This document shows positions 1 through 8,653 of a DNA stretch of 64,000 bases, in pieces. A model generated the notes under the pieces. The model was not told the origin of the DNA, made no database searches, and was given only the letters and a program-made list of their open reading frames with translations. Where the stretch lies: assembly GCF_042643355.1 (NCBI RefSeq), contig NZ_JBHRSS010000003.1, positions 1,116,001 to 1,180,000 of the forward strand, given 5' to 3'. A program made the position numbers and the translations under genes. The DNA comes from Salinisphaera aquimarina. GTDB taxonomy: Bacteria > Pseudomonadota > Gammaproteobacteria > Nevskiales > Salinisphaeraceae. Numbering within the stretch: position 1 is the stretch's first letter; every line of letters starts with the position of its first letter.

Positions 1-431
1 CACATGATCCCAACATCGCCGCCGACGATGCCTGCTGGGCGCAACTCGACGTCCGTCCGCTGGATTGGGAGGCGCTGCTCGAGCAGGCGGATGTGCTGAG
101 CCTGCACGTGCCCCTGATCCCCGTCACCCGGCATCTGCTGGATGCCACGGCGCTGGCCCGGATGAAAGCCGGCGCGGTCGTTATCAACACCGCCCGCGGC
201 GGGGTGATCGACGATGCAGCGCTGGCCACGGCCCTGGGCGAGGGCCGTATTGCCGCGGCCGCCATCGATGTGTTCGAGGACGAACCGTTGCCCGCGGATT
301 CGATTTACAGCGGGGTCGACAATGTTCTACTCACCCCGCATATTGCCGGGGTGACGGTGGAGTCCAATCAGCGTGTCAGCCGTGTCACTGTCGACAACGT
401 GTTGCGCGCACTCGCCGGGGAAACCGCATGA
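1..431 (+). CDS. D-isomer-specific 2-hydroxyacid dehydrogenase, C-terminal part (5' truncated by window)
   Basis: The reading frame is open from base 3, so the N-terminus lies outside the window. The visible ~142 residues are the end of the NAD-binding domain and the C-terminal return segment of the D-2-hydroxyacid dehydrogenase family. The three family catalytic positions are visible: Arg in NTARGGVIDD, Glu in DVFEDEPLP and His in LTPHIAG. The family reduces 2-keto acids or oxidises D-2-hydroxyacids with NAD(P)H in the cytoplasm. The stop overlaps the start of the next dehydrogenase (ATGA), so the two are translationally coupled. Pairing with an Ldh_2-family enzyme and a TTT transporter recalls the SlcC/ComC sulfolactate pair known from Chromohalobacter, but the tartrate dehydratase gene downstream argues for a tartrate-like substrate. 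Substrate is therefore uncertain. Confidence 0.9.
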   Translation, partial: HDPNIAADDACWAQLDVRPLDWEALLEQADVLSLHVPLIPVTRHLLDATALARMKAGAVVINTARGGVIDDAALATALGEGRIAAAAIDVFEDEPLPADSIYSGVDNVLLTPHIAGVTVESNQRVSRVTVDNVLRALAGETA

Positions 432-1444
432 GCCGGGTCGAGGCGAAACATCTGCAGATATTGGCCCGTGATGCGCTGTGTCATGCGGGCACCGCGCCCG
501 CCAATGCAGAATGCGTGGCCGAGGCCCTGGTGGCCGCGGAACTCGACGGGCTGGCCTCGCACGGGTTGTCGCGGTTGCCGGCCTATGCCGATCAGGCCGT
601 CAGCGGCAAGGTCGACGGCGCGGCGGTGCCGCGCATCCTGCGTGAAGCCGCTGCGGCCATCGTCATCGATGCGGGCCACGGGTTTGCCTATCCGGCCATC
701 GACTATGGGCTGAGCGCGGCGATCCCGCGGGCCCGCGAGGCCGGCGCTTGTGTGCTGGCGATCGCCCATTCGCACCATGCCGGGGTGCTCGGTCATCACG
801 TCGAGCGGATCGCCGAGGCCGGCCTGATCGGCCTGGGTTTCACCAATTCCCCGGCCGCGATCGCACCCTGGGGCGGCAGCCGCGGTCTGTTCGGCACCAA
901 TCCGATCGCGTTTGCGGCGCCGCGCACCGACGCGCCCCCGATGGTGATCGACCTGTCGCTCAGCCGTGTCGCGCGCGGCAAGGTCATGCTCGCCAAACAG
1001 CGTGGCGAACCGATCCCGCAAGGCTGGGCCCTGGACAGGGAGGGCCAAGTCACCACCGATGCGCAGGCCGCTCTCGACGGCACCATGGTGCCCGCCGGCG
1101 AGGCCAAGGGGGCGGCGCTGGCGCTGATGGTCGAGATCCTGGCCGCCGCGCTGACCGGCTCCAGCTACGGCTACGAGGCCAGTTCGTTCTTCGAGGCCGA
1201 AGGCGCGCCGCCGGATATCGGCCAGAGTTTCATGCTGATCGATCCCGAACGTATCGCCGGCCCGGCATTCGGCGCCCGGCTGGAGTTGTTGCTGACGGCC
1301 ATCGCCGAGCAGCCCGGGGCCCGTATTCCCGGTGCCCGCCGCCATCAGACCCGTGCCGAGACGGCACGTGACGGCGTCGAGATCAGCACGGCATTGTTAT
1401 CCGAGTTGCGGCGCCGGGCGGAGGCCGCACCGCATACAGCCTGA
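428..1444 (+). CDS. Ldh_2 family malate/L-lactate/sulfolactate-type dehydrogenase
   Basis: A 338-residue protein starting at the ATG that overlaps the previous stop codon; this is the full family length. It belongs to the malate/L-lactate dehydrogenase (Ldh_2, YlbC/YiaK/ComC) fold, unrelated to classical LDH. Family signatures are SHGLSR near residue 42, HSHHAG near 119, FGTNPIAFAAP near 158, and GKVMLAKQRGEPIP near 195. Members oxidise or reduce 2-hydroxyacids with NAD(P). Sitting directly behind a D-2-hydroxyacid dehydrogenase, it could form a two-enzyme racemising couple through a shared 2-keto acid, as SlcC and ComC do for sulfolactate; this is inference. It probably shares an operon with the TTT transporter genes 130 bp downstream. 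Confidence 0.88.
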   Translation: MSRVEAKHLQILARDALCHAGTAPANAECVAEALVAAELDGLASHGLSRLPAYADQAVSGKVDGAAVPRILREAAAAIVIDAGHGFAYPAIDYGLSAAIPRAREAGACVLAIAHSHHAGVLGHHVERIAEAGLIGLGFTNSPAAIAPWGGSRGLFGTNPIAFAAPRTDAPPMVIDLSLSRVARGKVMLAKQRGEPIPQGWALDREGQVTTDAQAALDGTMVPAGEAKGAALALMVEILAAALTGSSYGYEASSFFEAEGAPPDIGQSFMLIDPERIAGPAFGARLELLLTAIAEQPGARIPGARRHQTRAETARDGVEISTALLSELRRRAEAAPHTA

Positions 1445-1573
1445 ATTCCTGACAAAAGGGGAGAGCGAGCAACCGACGACACAGATGACAGCCGCCGGCG
1501 TCTTTATCGAAATACAGGCGCCGGCAACGACAACAACATGCCTAAAAAAATAAACAGGTGCAGGAGGAGACTC

Positions 1574-2551
1574 ATGACGATCAAGACAATCGCAGGTGCG
1601 TTGGCCATAGGTGCCGGACTGGCGCTGGCCGGGCTGGGAACAAGTAGTGCGCTGGCCGCCTCGGCCGGGGATTATCCCTCGCGGCCGGTTCATTACATCA
1701 TTCCGTTCGGCCCCGGCGGCGAATCGGATATTACCGCGCGGCTGCAGCAGCCGATCTTCCAGCAGATCACCGGTCAGGACATGGTGGTCGAATACAAGCC
1801 GGGCGGCGGCGGTGCCGTGGGCTGGTCGCAGCTCAATTCCAGCAAGGGCGACGGCTATACGATCATGGGCAGCAATCTGCCGCATATCATCGTCAAGCCG
1901 CTGATGGGCAGCGTCGGCTTCGAGACCGACGATCTGGTCAACGTATTCATGTTCCAGTACACACCGGACGCGATCGTGGTGAACAAGGACAGCGAGTTCA
2001 AGACGCTGGAAGACCTGATCAAGTACGCCAAGGCCAATCCCGGCCGGCTGACACTGTCCGGCTCCGGTACCGGCACGGCCAATCATCTGGCCAACGTGCG
2101 CTTCAACAAGCTCACCGACACCAAGACCACCTATATCCCGTTCAAGGGCACGGGCGCGGCCTATGCCGCCATGCGCGGCGGCCAGGTCAAGGCCGAATGG
2201 GGTTACAGCACGGTGGCGGCCAATCATCCGGATGAAGTGCGGCTGCTGGCGGTATCCACGGACGAGCGTCTGCCACTGTTCCCGGATGTGCCGACCCTCA
2301 AGGAAAAGGGCATCGACATGGTCGGCGGCGCCTATCGCGGGGTCGCGGTGCCCAAGTCCACGCCGGAGCCGGTCCGCCAGAAGCTGTCGGACCTGATCGG
2401 CGAGGTGAATGCGAGCGACAAGTTCAAGCAGGAGATGAAGGATCGCGGCTTCGTGTTGCTGAACGTGCCGTACGACAAGATCGACGACTTCATGGCCGAG
2501 AAGACCAAGGTCTACACCGATCTCGCCACCGAGGCGGGTCTGATCAAGTAG
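1574..2551 (+). CDS. tctC: TTT transporter periplasmic substrate-binding protein (TctC/Bug family)
   Basis: A 325-residue secreted binding protein. The ATG at 1574 is preceded by a strong AGGAGGA ribosome site; an in-frame start at 1538 lacks one. A signal peptide (hydrophobic residues about 5-29, ending ALAA) leads into the mature start DYPSRPVHYIIPFGPGG, typical of Bug/TctC proteins. The GGESD/T loop and the central SGSGTGTANH segment are ligand-contact regions of the family. It captures a carboxylate in the periplasm and delivers it to TctA/TctB encoded just downstream. The context points to a hydroxy-dicarboxylate such as tartrate, but Bug proteins have diverse ligands. Confidence 0.93.
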   Translation: MTIKTIAGALAIGAGLALAGLGTSSALAASAGDYPSRPVHYIIPFGPGGESDITARLQQPIFQQITGQDMVVEYKPGGGGAVGWSQLNSSKGDGYTIMGSNLPHIIVKPLMGSVGFETDDLVNVFMFQYTPDAIVVNKDSEFKTLEDLIKYAKANPGRLTLSGSGTGTANHLANVRFNKLTDTKTTYIPFKGTGAAYAAMRGGQVKAEWGYSTVAANHPDEVRLLAVSTDERLPLFPDVPTLKEKGIDMVGGAYRGVAVPKSTPEPVRQKLSDLIGEVNASDKFKQEMKDRGFVLLNVPYDKIDDFMAEKTKVYTDLATEAGLIK

Positions 2552-2612
2552 GGCGATTCCGCGCGCCCGGCGTTCGGCCGGGCGCGTCCCAACTCTGACC
2601 CGGAGACCCCGC

Positions 2613-4142
2613 ATGTTTCACGTGGAGCATATTCTGGCCGCGTTGACCCCGCTGCACCTGTTGCTGGCGGTGATCGGCGTGACCGCGGGTACCGTACTGG
2701 GCGCCATCCCCGGCCTGACCGCCACCATGGCGATCGCCGTACTGGTACCGCTGACCTTTTCCATGGACCCGACTTCAGCGCTGCTGCTCATGGGCGCGAT
2801 CTATACCGGGGCCATCTATGGCGGTGCCTATGCCGCCATTCTGCTGAATACACCGGGCACGCCTTCGGCGATCGCGACCACCTTCGATGGCTTTCCCATG
2901 GCCAAACGCGGTGACGGCGATCTGGCCGTGACCATCGCCTGTCTGTCGAGCGTGGTCGGCGGCCTGGTCGGGGCCGCGGCGCTGCTGTTTCTGGCGCCGC
3001 CGCTGGCCAAGGTCGCGCTGGCCTTCGGTCCGGTCGAGTATTTCTGGCTGGCGATCTTCGGGCTGACCCTGATCTCGGCAATCTCGGCCGGGCAACTGCT
3101 CAAGGGGTTGATCGGTGCTTCCTTCGGGCTGGTGCTGTCCTGCGTCGGCGTGGCGCCGATCAGCGGCGCGCCGCGTTTCACCTTCGAGACCAGCACCCTG
3201 CTGGGCGGTATCGATGTGGTCTCGGGGCTGATCGGGCTGTACTGCATCCCGGTGCTCATCGATCTGGTTGCCCGTCCCGAGCGTCATCTGGAAATCCAGG
3301 CCGAATCGCGCGGCTATCGGCTGGCCGAGGCGGTGCGTTCCTGTCTGAGCAACTGGGGCAATCTGGTCCGCTCGTCTCTGCTGGGCGCCTTCGTCGGCAT
3401 CCTGCCGGGGGCTGGCGGCTCGATCGCGGGCCTGGTGGCCTATTCCGAGGCCCGCCGCTCGTCGAAGACGCCGGAACGCTACGGCAAGGGCGAGCCGCGC
3501 GGTCTGCAAGCCAGCGAGTCGGCCAACAACGCGACCGTCGGCGGCGGCATGATCCCGACCCTGGTGCTGGGTATTCCCGGCACGCCGCCGGATGCGGTGA
3601 TCCTGGGGGCCTTGCTGGTGCAGGGTATCCGTACCGGCCCGGCCATGTTCCAGGACAACGGTGGCAGCATCGTCTACACCTTCATCTACGGCCTGTTCAT
3701 CGCCACCCTCATCATGCTGCCGATCGGCCTGCTGATCGGCCGTTATGCGTTCAAGTCGATCGTGACCTTCCCCAAGGCGGTGCTGGTGCCGATCGTGGCG
3801 TTCATGACCATTCTCGGGGCCTATTCGATCCGCAACTCGCTCTCGGACGTCATCATCATGATCGCGCTCGGCGTGATCGGCTGGTTCCTGAGTCGGCTCG
3901 GCTTCAAGCCGTCGCCGATCGTGCTCGGGCTGATTCTCGGACCGATCGCCGAGCAGGGCTTCGTGCAGGGCTGGATGATCGGCGGCGCCACCGGCGATCC
4001 GCTGTCGATTTTTCTCTCCGGTCCGCTGGCGATCACCATCGTCGTGCTGATCGTGTTTTCCCTGTTCTATCCGCTGATCGTCGGCCACCTGCGCCGACGC
4101 AGCCCGCCCGGAGGGCCGAGCCATGGCAACGACATCCCCTGA
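2613..4142 (+). CDS. tctA: TTT transporter large membrane subunit TctA
   Basis: A 509-residue, very hydrophobic protein with about 11-12 predicted transmembrane helices, the normal size for TctA. The family signatures are present: GAIPGLTATMAIAVLVPLTF near the N-terminus, LLNTPGTPSAIATTFDGFPM around residue 78, and the second-half repeat GILPGAGGSIAGLVAYSEAR. TctA forms the transport pathway in the inner membrane, driven by ion gradients rather than ATP. It starts about 60 bp after tctC and its 3' end overlaps tctB by 20 bp, showing one operon. The order tctC-tctA-tctB differs from the common C-B-A order. Confidence 0.95.
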   Translation: MFHVEHILAALTPLHLLLAVIGVTAGTVLGAIPGLTATMAIAVLVPLTFSMDPTSALLLMGAIYTGAIYGGAYAAILLNTPGTPSAIATTFDGFPMAKRGDGDLAVTIACLSSVVGGLVGAAALLFLAPPLAKVALAFGPVEYFWLAIFGLTLISAISAGQLLKGLIGASFGLVLSCVGVAPISGAPRFTFETSTLLGGIDVVSGLIGLYCIPVLIDLVARPERHLEIQAESRGYRLAEAVRSCLSNWGNLVRSSLLGAFVGILPGAGGSIAGLVAYSEARRSSKTPERYGKGEPRGLQASESANNATVGGGMIPTLVLGIPGTPPDAVILGALLVQGIRTGPAMFQDNGGSIVYTFIYGLFIATLIMLPIGLLIGRYAFKSIVTFPKAVLVPIVAFMTILGAYSIRNSLSDVIIMIALGVIGWFLSRLGFKPSPIVLGLILGPIAEQGFVQGWMIGGATGDPLSIFLSGPLAITIVVLIVFSLFYPLIVGHLRRRSPPGGPSHGNDIP

Positions 4143-4608
4143 AGATCGCAACGATGTCCGCGGCACCCTCGGCGGGCTGCTGTTCATCGTCGTCGGCCTG
4201 ATCTGCTGGTGGGATCTCGCCGATACACCGAGTGGCCCGGCCGTGGTCTTTCCGCATACCGTCATCGGTCTGATGGTAGTCTTCAGCGGCCTGCTGATTC
4301 TGCGTAACATGATCGGCTTCGCCGCGCCGGAGGAACGCGAGCCGTCCGGCTCGGTGCCACGCCGTGTCGGCCTGCTTGTGGCCATGATCGGCGGGACGCT
4401 GGCCATGCCCTGGGTCGGTTTCGTGATCGCCGGGCTGGCCAGCTATCTCGCGATCATGGCCGTGGCCATGTACGAGCGCTGGACCTGGTCGCGGCGTCTG
4501 CTCTATCCGCTCAGTGGCGTGATCGTCGTGGTCGGCTTCTATTTCGTGTTTCAGGGGTTTTTCCAGGTGCCGTTGCCGGAGCCGCGCTGGTTTACCCTGC
4601 CTTTCTAG
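4123..4608 (+). CDS. tctB: TTT transporter small membrane subunit TctB
   Basis: A 161-residue protein with four hydrophobic stretches and little else, the standard TctB/DUF1468 architecture. It overlaps the end of tctA by 20 bp, so translation is probably coupled. TctB is the small integral membrane partner needed for assembly or gating of the TctA channel. It completes the three-component uptake system. The next gene, a tartrate-dehydratase-like enzyme, starts only 20 bp further on, tying transport to catabolism. Confidence 0.9.
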   Translation: MATTSPEDRNDVRGTLGGLLFIVVGLICWWDLADTPSGPAVVFPHTVIGLMVVFSGLLILRNMIGFAAPEEREPSGSVPRRVGLLVAMIGGTLAMPWVGFVIAGLASYLAIMAVAMYERWTWSRRLLYPLSGVIVVVGFYFVFQGFFQVPLPEPRWFTLPF

Positions 4609-4628
4609 ACCTTTTCAGGGAATTGTTC

Positions 4629-5807
4629 ATGCGTATTGTGGAAATTCGCGACGCGGTCGCGCCTATCGCCTCGCCGATTCGTAACGCCTTCATCGACTTT
4701 TCGAAGATGACGATCAGCGTCATCGCTATCGTCACCGACGTCATCCGCGAAGGCGAGCCGGTGATCGGCTACGGCTTTCACTCCAACGGCCGCTATGCCC
4801 AGCAGGGCATTCTGCGCAGTCGGTTGATCCCGCGCCTGCTCGAGGCCGAGCCGGACACGCTGCTCAACGACGCCGGCGACAACCTCGATGCGCATCGGGT
4901 CTGGGCCCGCTTCATGCACAACGAAAAACCGGGCGGCCACGGCGATCGCGCGGTCGCCGCCGGCGCGCTCGACATGGCGGTCTGGGACGTGATCGCCAAG
5001 ATCGAGGGCAAGCCGCTGTGGCGGCTGCTCTCGGAGCGCTACAATGACGGCCGCTACGACGAGCAGATCATGGTCTATCCAGGCGGCGGCTATTATTACC
5101 CGGGCAAGGAAATCAGCGGCCTGCAGGACGAGATGCGCGGCTACGACGCGGCCGGCTACCAGGTCGCCAAGATGAAGATCGGCGGCGCCGATCTGGAAAC
5201 CGACTTGGCCCGCATCACTGGCGCGCTGGAGGTGCTTGGCGACGGCCAACGCCTGGCGGTGGACGCCAACGGCAAGTTCGATCTCGACACCGCGCTGGCC
5301 TATGCCAGGGCCATCGAGCCGCTCAACCTGTTCTGGTACGAGGAAGTCGGCGATCCCCTCGACTATGCCCTGCAGGCCGAGCTGGCCGAGCACTACCCGG
5401 GTGCGATGGCCACCGGCGAGAACCTGTTCTCGACCCAGGATGTCTGCAATCTGATCCGTTTCGGTGGCATGCGCGCCGATCGCGACTGGATTCAGGCCGA
5501 CCCGGCCCTAGCCTATGGCCTGACCGAATACCTGAACCTGATCGAGGCTACCGAAGCCCTCGGCTGGCCGCGCCGCCGTCTCATGCCGCACGGCGGCCAC
5601 CAGCTGGCGCTGAGCATCGCCGCGGGCCTGCAGATCGGCGGTACCGAATCCTATCCGGCAGTGTTCCAGCCGTACGGCGGCTTTGCCGACGATATTCCCA
5701 TCGTCGGTGGCTATACCTCGCTGCCCGACAGCCCCGGCATCGGTATGGAACACAAGCCGAAGATGCTGGCGGCGTTACGCGAGCATCTCGAACTCGAGGT
5801 CGGCTGA
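4629..5807 (+). CDS. tarD: D-tartrate dehydratase (enolase superfamily, mandelate racemase subgroup)
   Basis: A 392-residue enolase-superfamily enzyme. From memory of the Bradyrhizobium TarD sequence, similarity is high over the whole length, including SPIRNAYIDF-like, NEKPGGHG, YYYPGK, WYEEVGDPLDYALQA and PHGGHQ blocks. The catalytic set described for TarD (K182, K184, D213, E239, E265, H322) appears here one position earlier: K181 and K183 in KMKIGG, D212 in VDAN, E238 in WYEEV, E264 in TGEN, H321 in MPHGG. This supports dehydration of D-tartrate to oxaloacetate (EC 4.2.1.81) with Mg2+. The ATG at 4629 has a CAGGGA site; a TTG six bases earlier is less likely. It is the last gene of the transporter operon and best defines its substrate. 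Confidence 0.9.
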   Translation: MRIVEIRDAVAPIASPIRNAFIDFSKMTISVIAIVTDVIREGEPVIGYGFHSNGRYAQQGILRSRLIPRLLEAEPDTLLNDAGDNLDAHRVWARFMHNEKPGGHGDRAVAAGALDMAVWDVIAKIEGKPLWRLLSERYNDGRYDEQIMVYPGGGYYYPGKEISGLQDEMRGYDAAGYQVAKMKIGGADLETDLARITGALEVLGDGQRLAVDANGKFDLDTALAYARAIEPLNLFWYEEVGDPLDYALQAELAEHYPGAMATGENLFSTQDVCNLIRFGGMRADRDWIQADPALAYGLTEYLNLIEATEALGWPRRRLMPHGGHQLALSIAAGLQIGGTESYPAVFQPYGGFADDIPIVGGYTSLPDSPGIGMEHKPKMLAALREHLELEVG

Positions 5808-5814
5808 GACGCCG

Positions 5815-6693
5815 CTAGTCCAGATGCCCGTGGCGGCGTGAGACTTCGGCGAGGGCGGACAGATCCAGTTCGCCCTCGCCGGCAGCGAGAGCTTCGGACA
5901 AGCGCTCGCGCACGGCCGCGCCCACCGGCATGGCCATGTTCTCGGCGCGTGCGGCCGCCAGCGCAAGGTCCATGTCCTTGGCGCCGAGCTTGAGCTTGAA
6001 GCCTTCCGGGTTGTCGTAGTCACGCTTGGCCATGGCCGGTGCATAGCCCTGATAGGCCGGTGCGGCGAATACGGAATGGGTGATGATGTCGAGGAAATCG
6101 CCGGGTTCGATGCCGTATTTGGCGGTCATCGCGGCGGCTTCGCCCATGGTTTCGACTGCCGTCATCAGCATGTAGTTGGTCGCCAATTTGATGACGTTGG
6201 CTCGATAGGGCTCGCTGCCCGCCGGCCAGACTTTGGCGCCCATTGTGTCCAGCGCGGGCCGTGCGCGCTCGATGGCCGCGTCGGCCCCGGCGGTCACGAT
6301 ATTGAGCTTGGCGGCCTTGGCGATATCGGGCCGGCCGAGCACGGGCGCGGAGATATAGGTCTTGCCGGCTTTTTCATGCCGATCGGCCATGTCACGGGCA
6401 CAGGCGACCGACACCGTGGCCATGTTCACGTGCACGGTGTCGTCGCCCATGGCTTCGATCAGGCCGTGCTCGGCGACCACCGAGGCCAGCGCGTCGTCGT
6501 CTGCCAGCATCGTGATCATCACATCGCAGGCCGCACAACCGGCCGGCGTGTCCGCCTGGGTGGCACCCGCCTCGACCAGCGGGGCGCACTTGTCCGCGCT
6601 GCGATTCCAGACGGTGACGTCGAAATCCGCGGCCACGAGGTTCTGGGCCATGGGCGTGCCGATGGCACCGAGTCCTATGAATCCGATCTTCAT
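5815..6693 (-). CDS. 3-hydroxyisobutyrate / tartronate semialdehyde reductase-type dehydrogenase
   Basis: A 292-residue beta-hydroxyacid dehydrogenase. It opens with the NAD(P)-binding motif GFIGLGAIGTPMAQNL and carries the substrate-loop region APVLGRPD and the KLATNYMLM helix containing the family catalytic lysine. The start at 6693 (MKIGF) has an AAGGAA site; an in-frame start 27 bases upstream does not. The family oxidises or reduces 3-hydroxyacids such as 3-hydroxyisobutyrate, tartronate semialdehyde or L-threonate derivatives. It faces the tarD gene tail to tail, with only 7 bp between the stops, so it is not in the tartrate operon but may serve related C3/C4 acids. Confidence 0.88.
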   Translation of the reverse strand: MKIGFIGLGAIGTPMAQNLVAADFDVTVWNRSADKCAPLVEAGATQADTPAGCAACDVMITMLADDDALASVVAEHGLIEAMGDDTVHVNMATVSVACARDMADRHEKAGKTYISAPVLGRPDIAKAAKLNIVTAGADAAIERARPALDTMGAKVWPAGSEPYRANVIKLATNYMLMTAVETMGEAAAMTAKYGIEPGDFLDIITHSVFAAPAYQGYAPAMAKRDYDNPEGFKLKLGAKDMDLALAAARAENMAMPVGAAVRERLSEALAAGEGELDLSALAEVSRRHGHLD

Positions 6694-6762
6694 TTCGTCA
6701 TTCCTTTGAAAGCCATTCAAGCCAGTTTATCTGCGGACAATAAAAATTGGCGGCGGCGGCGT

Positions 6763-7635
6763 TCAGACCGCCGGATCCCAGACATGGGGTAGAAAACGAT
6801 AGCCGTCACCGTCCTCGACTACATGGCCGATGCCGGGAAAGTCGATGTGGTGACCGGCGATCATCTCTCGCGATTGGGCCACTTCGACCAGGATATCGCG
6901 CCGTGTACGGCTGGCCTGATCCGGGTCGGTATCGAAGATCACCCCGGTTTCGGGCCGCGCCAACTGGATATGCGGCAGATGCACGATGTCGCCCCAGATC
7001 AGCAGGCTGTCGCCGTTTGATTCGATGCGATAACCGCTGTGGTGTGGCGTATGGCCGGGCAAGGGCACGCGGGTGACGCCAGGCAGGACCTCGGTGCCTT
7101 CGAGAGGCTGAACCTGCGAACGGACTGCATCGAGCACCCGGTGGGCCGCGGCGAACTGCCGTGTCTGGGCCGCCGATGCGTCGGCGGGCACATCGCCGCC
7201 CCAGTAATCGAGTTCTCCCGAAGGGATGAGCACGGTGGTTGCGGGGAACATCGGCCTGTCGTCGGTATCGATGAGCCCGCCGACATGGTCCGGATGCACG
7301 TGTGTGATCAGCACGGTGTCGATATCGTCCGGCGCTAGCCCGAGCGTCTTCAGGCCGTCCATCAGCATGGGAGTGAAATCGCCCGCCAGCGCGCCATAAG
7401 CGGTATCGATCAAAATCTTGCGATCCCCGGTGTCCAGCAGATAAGCGTTCACCGTGATGCGTGGCGGCGTGGGTCGGCGGCTGGCGTCGTGCAGGCGCGT
7501 CGCTTCGGCCTCGTCGATATTGTCGAGCAATGCGAACGCGCCCTGAATATAGGCGTCCTGAATCGTGGTCACGACAAAATCGCCCACGCGCAGATGATGC
7601 ACATTGGCAGGCTGGCGGGTCGGTTGATCGCTCAC
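6763..7635 (-). CDS. Metallo-beta-lactamase-fold hydrolase (lactonase-like)
   Basis: A 290-residue MBL-fold protein. The dinuclear metal motif HVHPDH spans residues 112-117, followed by the later ligands in PLPGHTPHHSG and WGDIVH and a C-terminal GHHIDFPG. Overall layout resembles AHL-lactonase and Zn-dependent hydrolases that open lactones or thioesters in the cytoplasm; there is no clear signal peptide. The start is a GTG at 7635. Together with the neighbouring dienelactone hydrolase and SDR, it suggests processing of lactone or ester intermediates, but no substrate can be assigned. Confidence 0.85.
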   Translation of the reverse strand: MSDQPTRQPANVHHLRVGDFVVTTIQDAYIQGAFALLDNIDEAEATRLHDASRRPTPPRITVNAYLLDTGDRKILIDTAYGALAGDFTPMLMDGLKTLGLAPDDIDTVLITHVHPDHVGGLIDTDDRPMFPATTVLIPSGELDYWGGDVPADASAAQTRQFAAAHRVLDAVRSQVQPLEGTEVLPGVTRVPLPGHTPHHSGYRIESNGDSLLIWGDIVHLPHIQLARPETGVIFDTDPDQASRTRRDILVEVAQSREMIAGHHIDFPGIGHVVEDGDGYRFLPHVWDPAV

Positions 7636-7819
7636 GGGCAGTCCTTGTCGTTTGCAGCAACAACGACTGTTACCTGCTGGCGATCGCCGCGTCTTGCAAG
7701 TCCCGGGCTGGCTTTCGTCGTTACGTCCGGGTAGGTGAGGCCCGGCTAGCCAGCCCGCTCGTGACAGGCTGGCCCCGGTCTGAACCCTACCGAAGTCGGC
7801 CCAGCTTCAAGCTATGTGG

Positions 7820-8563
7820 CTACGCCAACGTTTCCTCGAACAGCGTCGACAGCCGCTTGTAATGCCGCGCATCGGCAGCCTCGTCGTAGGCCGGTACATC
7901 GGCGGCCGTATAGCCGTGGGGCGAGCCAGCATACAACTCGGTGGTGAAATGCACGCCTGCGTTGGCCATTGCCGCGTCCAGGCGCGCGATCTGCTCCGGC
8001 GGCAGGTGATCGTCCTTGTCGGCATGGCCGAAATAGACTTGCGCTTTCACCTTGTCTGCGACGTGCATCACGCTGCTGGTATCGTCCTCGACGGCGAGGC
8101 CGGCCGAATGAAAGCCCGCTGCCGCGGCGACACGTTCGGGGTGATCGGCTGCCATGCGCAACGCAAACGAGCCGGTCAGGCAATAGCCCACCGCGCCGAC
8201 AGGCCCATCCGCGAACTCGGCTTCGGTATCGATGGTCGCCAGATAGGCCGTGGAGTCGCGTTTCTGCGCGTCCGGGGTGAGCTTCTTGCTGAGTTCGAAC
8301 AGGCCGGGAAGCACGTCATCGTCGCGAAACGACTTGCCCTCCGGCACCGGCGAGCCGGCACCGTCGCGATAATAGATGTTGGGCATGAGCACGGCATACC
8401 CGTCGTCGGCGATGGTCTGGGCCTTGTCGAAATAACACGGCCGCAGGCCGCCGATATCGGTCAGTAACACCACGGCCGGCAACGGCTCGCTGGCGTTATC
8501 CGGTGTGAAGATATGGGCGTCGATGGTGCCGTCGGGCGAAGAAATCTCAATGGCGCGGCTCAT
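7820..8563 (-). CDS. Dienelactone hydrolase family protein
   Basis: A 247-residue alpha/beta hydrolase of the dienelactone hydrolase family. The nucleophile elbow GYCLTG puts the catalytic Cys at residue 128; an Asp in GHADKDD and a His in GSPHGYT complete the likely triad. A GGAG ribosome site lies before the ATG. Classical members cleave dienelactone in chlorocatechol breakdown, but many relatives act on other cyclic esters. It is followed by about 180 bp without a gene before the MBL hydrolase and preceded by an SDR on the same strand. Confidence 0.88.
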   Translation of the reverse strand: MSRAIEISSPDGTIDAHIFTPDNASEPLPAVVLLTDIGGLRPCYFDKAQTIADDGYAVLMPNIYYRDGAGSPVPEGKSFRDDDVLPGLFELSKKLTPDAQKRDSTAYLATIDTEAEFADGPVGAVGYCLTGSFALRMAADHPERVAAAAGFHSAGLAVEDDTSSVMHVADKVKAQVYFGHADKDDHLPPEQIARLDAAMANAGVHFTTELYAGSPHGYTAADVPAYDEAADARHYKRLSTLFEETLA

Positions 8564-8653
8564 GCAAGGCTCCGATACAAAGGAAAATCGGCTTCTGTTG
8601 TAACCGCCTGGGCCGCGCCATGCAATGACGACATCGCCTGCGTGCAGAGTTCT

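Noticed and set aside
65..427. Upstream extension of the Ldh_2 dehydrogenase frame to position 65
   Set aside because: It overlaps the D-2-hydroxyacid dehydrogenase frame and encodes low-complexity sequence; the real start is the ATG overlapping that gene's stop at 428.
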